Assembly: GCA_045545175.1 (NCBI GenBank)
Contig: JAZQAK010000056.1
Span: forward strand, 1-6,311
DNA length: 6,311 nucleotides
Direction: 5' to 3'
DNA from: RGIG6165 sp045545175
GTDB lineage: Bacteria > Bacillota > Clostridia > Oscillospirales > Feifaniaceae
The notes under the pieces were generated by a model. That model searched no databases. It had not been told where the DNA came from and saw nothing but the letters and a program-made list of their open reading frames with translations. Below are positions 4,801 through 6,311 of the stretch, in pieces (position 1 is the first letter of the stretch; every line of letters begins with the position of its first letter). The position numbers and the translations under genes are program-made.

Positions 4801-6311
4801 CGGAAGAAGCAACTGCCGAGCCGTCGTTCTTTGTAGCAAAGTCTACAGTATAGAGAAGCGTACCCTTTTCTTCATCTGTCCATTCGCCTGTGGGTTCATC
4901 ATCGCCGCCTGAAGAAGGTGGTGTCCAGCCCGTAGGCTGATAGTAAACGGTGATGTTATCATACATTGTGGGTGCTGTGCTGCAATAGAAGCGAATATTA
5001 TCTGTACCGTAACTGGAACAGCTTGTGGAGCTTGACTCTGTTACACCGGCCGCCGTGTGAGTTGTTACAAACCATGTTCCGTCAACTGCTGTTGCTGTAG
5101 GAACAACATCAGGATTATAACTACCTCTTGTGGCATTATATGCTACTGTATTTGTATTAAACTCAAATATATATGTACCGTCGCCAACATAAATCTGACC
5201 GAATATAAGTGAGTCGCCTGAGCCTGAAAGCGAGAGATACTTATTATCCGTACCCGCAATCGAAGCACCTGAGCCTGCCTTAACATTAATTCTTGTATTT
5301 ACAGTATAGTTGGGGTTAACTCTACCAACGGCACTTACCGCAACACCGGCGGAAGTAGGAGAAGAGTCTGCTCTGCCGCTTGTTATAGCCGAAACATCAG
5401 AAGTTTCAACTGATGTGCCGTCATTCTTTGTTTCAAAGTCCACCATAAAGAGCTTATAGCCCTTAGCTGTGTTTGCCCATTCGTCTACGGGGTCTTCGGG
5501 TTCGGGTTCCTCTGTCGCAGGAGCCTTGTAGTATACAGAGATGTTATCGATATAAATTCTGTCATCAGCAGAGAAAGGATTATTATTATAACCTTCTGTT
5601 GTAAATCTTGTACGGTTTACATCTGCATGTGAGCAGGAAGAATGTTCATGTGTTTCGGAAAGGTCTACCCATTCACCTCTGCTGAGATAAGAAGAATCCA
5701 TATATTCGAGACCTAAGGTTTCATATCTGATTCTGTCTACTGTATTTGTACCCTTCTGAACAAACTTATAGCTTGTTTCGATTGTGTATGTACCCTCTTG
5801 GTCGTAGAAACCGCCGAGATAAAGGGAAATATCGCCGTGCGAAGCATCGGAAGCAACAGAGAGATACTTATTATCACCCTCTGTTATAATTTCTGTCTTA
5901 GAGTTATCTATGTAATTGAAGGAAATTCTGTACTCACTGCCGTCAACATCGGGGTTGATTCTACCCAAATCGGAAACAAGCTCACCGTTTGAGGGGTTAT
6001 TATCAAGTCTGTCCTTGATAGTATCCCAGCTTGATGAATCAACTGCCTTTTTATTATTCTTTGCAGTAAAGTCGATTGTAAAGAGTTTTGTACCCTTTTC
6101 TTCGTCTTCCCAGACATCATTTGTTTCGATTTCAGGGTTGAGCATTGCATCATAGTCTACGCTTTCGTCGTAGTACCAAACCTTGATATCATCGAGGTAA
6201 AGCTTATCGGATGTGGAATAGTTACCAGCACCATAGAACATTACTCTTGAGTAGGAAGGAATGGAAGAAACCTCAAAGGTTGCAGTTTCTGTCACCCATG
6301 TGTCAAAGGTA
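902..6311 (-). CDS. Giant modular (probably surface) protein with C-terminal metallophosphoesterase, N-terminus off the window
   Basis: One uninterrupted frame enters from the right edge and ends at TAA 902-904, with 1802 or more codons visible. The GTG at 6293-6295 is not a credible start: in-frame codons upstream (TFDTW) continue the same beta-sandwich module. Order of parts (residues from that GTG): end of module A 1-44; modules B 61-257, C 272-453 and D 471-655, separated by acidic/Pro-rich linkers; beta spacer 656-740; module E 741-949; spacer 950-1028; module F 1029-1239; spacer 1240-1318; unknown domain about 1327-1480; Glu run 1489-1494; metallophosphoesterase 1496-1797. Each module ends in a Y-x-D-D/N-I-x-V-Y-Y type strand, typical of CBM4/9/22-like jelly rolls, which suggests carbohydrate binding. 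The C-terminus is a PAP29/Dcr2-type calcineurin-like phosphoesterase, so hydrolysis of a phosphoester or phosphodiester is expected; the substrate is unknown. The Thr/Ser/Asn/Gly/Tyr-rich, Lys-poor modules fit an extracellular protein. No dockerin, SLH domain or sortase signal lies at the visible C-terminus; any signal peptide is outside the window. Confidence 0.92.
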   Translation of the reverse strand, partial: TFDTWVTETATFEVSSIPSYSRVMFYGAGNYSTSDKLYLDDIKVWYYDESVDYDAMLNPEIETNDVWEDEEKGTKLFTIDFTAKNNKKAVDSSSWDTIKDRLDNNPSNGELVSDLGRINPDVDGSEYRISFNYIDNSKTEIITEGDNKYLSVASDASHGDISLYLGGFYDQEGTYTIETSYKFVQKGTNTVDRIRYETLGLEYMDSSYLSRGEWVDLSETHEHSSCSHADVNRTRFTTEGYNNNPFSADDRIYIDNISVYYKAPATEEPEPEDPVDEWANTAKGYKLFMVDFETKNDGTSVETSDVSAITSGRADSSPTSAGVAVSAVGRVNPNYTVNTRINVKAGSGASIAGTDNKYLSLSGSGDSLIFGQIYVGDGTYIFEFNTNTVAYNATRGSYNPDVVPTATAVDGTWFVTTHTAAGVTESSSTSCSSYGTDNIRFYCSTAPTMYDNITVYYQPTGWTPPSSGGDDEPTGEWTDEEKGTLLYTVDFATKNDGSAVASSDISSITSGRLDGSATAGVAVSGVGRVNPAYASKGFRIGLKDAGTASLTDGSLTATTSTAMSLYFRNSYVGAGQYTFVFDYNTASDSAFYAHSGYTSGTLERTEVDSTWTRITYVVEDLNDTNYISNDSYASDYLRMISSKAAAEGKFMFDNISVYYKNTKADVTVRANGNANVSDTVVSVDAVDGDKIGNVIAQVDTSASTKYLLGASLTANGELLGADYIVKPSEVTEIYLIWGGDIVVDDTPWYDEGYGTLLFNVNWDGTLSSAPQTRWADVRAAGAVTNPDWKCFEKCYFMWGTEDIGGSNWTPANSPLIVSEANGNRYYTEPHDSTYNSWSIYSTFVDDWANWADTAGVFTITYKIKTVGDITVNNLFIDPQTVKDHATVKQNIRIYSTERPDSSGWTTVTYQVDLSDYDVSEGESLGHVIFYAQTNESSAVSGAYICYDDVKVYYKPSTVNVTLNPGTNLEVNETTVEVSSKGILVSDLIALVNTEDTTMLATGITSEDGSKKYALSDTVVLDADTTFFITWESNNWVDAEKGMLIQRADFEGTFATEKVNRWPAATALGATINPDYNFGGIMGLQFTTSELGIALDASSMWIPAEYAKTENGNTYFEAPTLNKEYGASQQLTNLSMYAMGSGASQYQYQTAGTYTITGKVKYGTDIQNAIFEVRPNLYNGDGGLSGGYNYQFTDFTAGEWNEFSVTWSTAENSEYGLGSVQMYLFYDVLSSKSTIAYDDIMLYFKPFTAEVTLRANNNPVAKDVVLSNVSTSGITVEELISNIRTPLGGMDLVGLAYDKAGTNMLEGNIIIGGDTRFFMIWKESDLDPNAPVSENVNAIRTDDPIGMRFRSYITTSVYENASQVGWIFTRYDKLEEKGINPYDFYLDTDVTKVKGYNKDTDGTNKVFGTDDMNTFITVVAYNIPEAHYQTTLVARPYTIVDGVTYYGYPIERSICEVAEAVRDGGYAGCTNDQVVYINKILAACGKEEGTVIRPEEEEEEIVTLTLQKDQNEDFVILNITDPQMSDSEWQGEEATVLRNTIQTLVTESNPDLITVSGDISVAGYCDVAYTNFADLIDAYGIPWTVVWGNHDNESGATIVQNVVDEYKTYDNFIYNEGPEELGNGNFVIEIQQNGEPVHALVMMDTHNKMDYNGTESWGALTEDQLAWYEKQIKALQKRGCNESSIIAHIPIKAFEEAYNAAYDSSTGTWRDGYEAFGVNYENVCCHPTDFGAFELIKSLGSTKLYLCGHDHYNCSSILYEGVRLTYALKTGTGNYHHEDLNGGTVVEIDSEGKTNVYHKYVEA
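1814..1855 (-). other. Acidic hinge before the phosphoesterase, with six-Glu run
   Basis: Residues 1481-1494 read EEGTVIRPEEEEEE. The Glu run is coded by an 18-base pure purine/pyrimidine tract (1814-1831). It probably acts as a flexible, charged linker between the unknown domain and the catalytic domain. Tracts like this can change length by slippage in units of three. Confidence 0.7.
1856..2317 (-). other. Domain of unknown function between the stalk and the phosphoesterase
   Basis: Residues about 1327-1480 form a unit different from the repeats around it. It begins with NAIRTDDPIGMRFRSYI, continues with ASQVGWIFTRYDKLEE, then FITVVAYNIPEAHYQTTLVARPY, a DGVTYYGYP hairpin, and a helical end (RSICEVAEAVRDG...INKILAACGK). 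From memory, units with an I-R-...-P-x-G-x-R-F start, a G-[WF]-I-x-T-R segment and a T-x-L-V-A-R-P-Y core recur in large secreted proteins of gut Clostridia. I know no name or function for it. It may be an assembly or surface-display domain; that is a guess. Confidence 0.65.
2342..2578 (-). repeat. Beta spacer 3
   Basis: Residues 1240-1318 start AEVTLRANNN and end TRFFMIWKES. This is the third copy of a ~76-residue unit with a V-T-L/V strand, an S-x-G-I-T-V-E-E-L-I-type helix segment, and a closing T-x-x-x-W strand. It follows module F directly. Confidence 0.75.
2579..3211 (-). repeat. Carbohydrate-binding-like module F (subtype 2)
   Basis: Residues 1029-1239 start NWVDAEKGMLIQRADFEGT and end IAYDDIMLYFK. 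Like module E it has an R-W pair followed by a G-A-x-x-N-P-D segment near the start (VNRWPAATALGATINPDY). It then has a long aromatic/Gly-rich core (GASQYQYQTAGTYTITGKV) and a late GEWNEFSVTW strand, as expected of a jelly-roll binding module. The ligand is not known. Confidence 0.7.
3212..3448 (-). repeat. Beta spacer 2
   Basis: Residues 950-1028 start with VNVTLNPGTN and end with TTFFITWESN. The middle SSKGILVSDLIALVNTEDT matches the GITVEELISNIRTP segment of spacer 3. It lies between modules E and F. Confidence 0.75.
3449..4075 (-). repeat. Carbohydrate-binding-like module E (subtype 2)
   Basis: Residues 741-949 start TPWYDEGYGTLLFNVNWDGT and end ICYDDVKVYYK. The R-W...G-A-x-x-N-P-D signature (TRWADVRAAGAVTNPDW) is shared with module F. 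It is rich in Trp and Tyr (for example WSIYSTFVDDWANWADTAG), as expected of a sugar-binding surface. A C-x-x-x-C pair (Cys785, Cys789) is not seen in the other modules. Confidence 0.7.
4076..4330 (-). repeat. Beta spacer 1
   Basis: Residues 656-740 start ADVTVRANGNANVSDTVVSV and end TEIYLIWGGD. The opening matches spacer 3 (AEVTLRANNN), and the final strand is shared with both other copies. It is the first spacer in protein order and marks the change from subtype 1 to subtype 2 modules. Confidence 0.75.
4331..4885 (-). repeat. Carbohydrate-binding-like module D (subtype 1)
   Basis: Residues 471-655 start EWTDEEKGTLLYTVDFATKN and end KFMFDNISVYYK. The first third is nearly the same as module C: ITSGRLDGSATAGVAVSGVG followed by RVNPAY. 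A late strand DSTWTRITYVVEDL corresponds to the point where the window cuts module A. Confidence 0.75.
4937..5482 (-). repeat. Carbohydrate-binding-like module C (subtype 1)
   Basis: Residues 272-453 start EWANTAKGYKLFMVDFETKN and end MYDNITVYYQ. The central strands GDGTYIFEFNTNT and VDGTWFVTTHTA align with those of module D. A Pro/Gly/Asp linker (PTGWTPPSSGGDDEPTG) joins it to D, and an acidic PE-rich linker (TEEPEPEDPVD) joins it to B. Confidence 0.75.
5525..6115 (-). repeat. Carbohydrate-binding-like module B (subtype 1)
   Basis: Residues 61-257 start VWEDEEKGTKLFTIDFTAKN and end IYIDNISVYYK. It shares the KGxKLFxxDFxxKN opening and the GR-[IV]-NP segment with C and D but has diverged further. 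It carries a His/Cys cluster, THEHSSCSH (215-223), that its sister modules lack. Confidence 0.7.
6164..6311 (-). repeat. Carbohydrate-binding-like module A, C-terminal third only
   Basis: The visible part (TFDTW plus residues 1-44) ends YLDDIKVWYYDE, the same closing strand as the other modules. The DTWVTETATFEV strand aligns with DSTWTRITYVVE of module D. The rest of the module lies beyond the window edge, which shows that the gene extends well to the right. Confidence 0.7.

Noticed and set aside
4715..5464. Regularly spaced similar segments as a CRISPR-like or mobile-element repeat
   Set aside because: The repeats are in frame, imperfect, about 600 bases apart and part of a continuous protein. 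They are protein module repeats.
6293..6295. GTG as the start of the large protein
   Set aside because: It lies inside a beta-sandwich module, and the frame stays open with matching sequence (TFDTW) to the window edge. The gene is cut by the window.

Overview
The window holds two convergent protein-coding genes and almost nothing else. The moderately low GC, AT-rich sigma-70-type promoter, AGGAG ribosome binding site, intrinsic terminators with U-tracts, and a very large modular protein of a kind I associate with gut Clostridia (Oscillospirales/Ruminococcus-like) suggest an anaerobic gut Firmicute. This assignment is an inference from style and family content; no marker gene is present.

Left part (1-853): an AT-rich upstream region with an extended -10 promoter leads into a complete plus-strand gene for a 240-residue SGNH-hydrolase-like protein (DUF4886 type). 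It has no signal peptide and so is probably cytoplasmic. Two hairpins follow. The first (825-853) has an A-tract and a T-tract and can terminate transcription from either side. The second (862-887) has a T-tract only for the plus strand, and would carry a GAAA tetraloop in the minus-strand transcript.

Right part (902-6311): one continuous minus-strand reading frame that runs off the right edge, so its N-terminus is missing. At least 1802 codons are visible. In protein order it reads: the end of a first beta-sandwich, carbohydrate-binding-like module (A); modules B, C and D joined by acidic or Pro-rich linkers; then modules E and F of a second subtype, with a ~76-residue beta-rich spacer after each of D, E and F; then a ~150-residue domain of unknown function; a run of six Glu; and a C-terminal calcineurin-like metallophosphoesterase of the PAP29/Dcr2 type with nearly all metal-binding motifs intact. 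The picture is of a large extracellular or cell-surface protein that presents a phosphoesterase on a multi-module binding stalk. Secretion is inferred, because the signal peptide would lie outside the window.

The two genes are not an operon. They converge on a shared terminator region, and nothing in the sequence shows that their products act together. I see no RNA genes, mobile elements, CRISPR arrays or other non-coding systems. Residue numbers for the large protein count from the GTG codon at 6293-6295, which is an arbitrary reference and not a true start.
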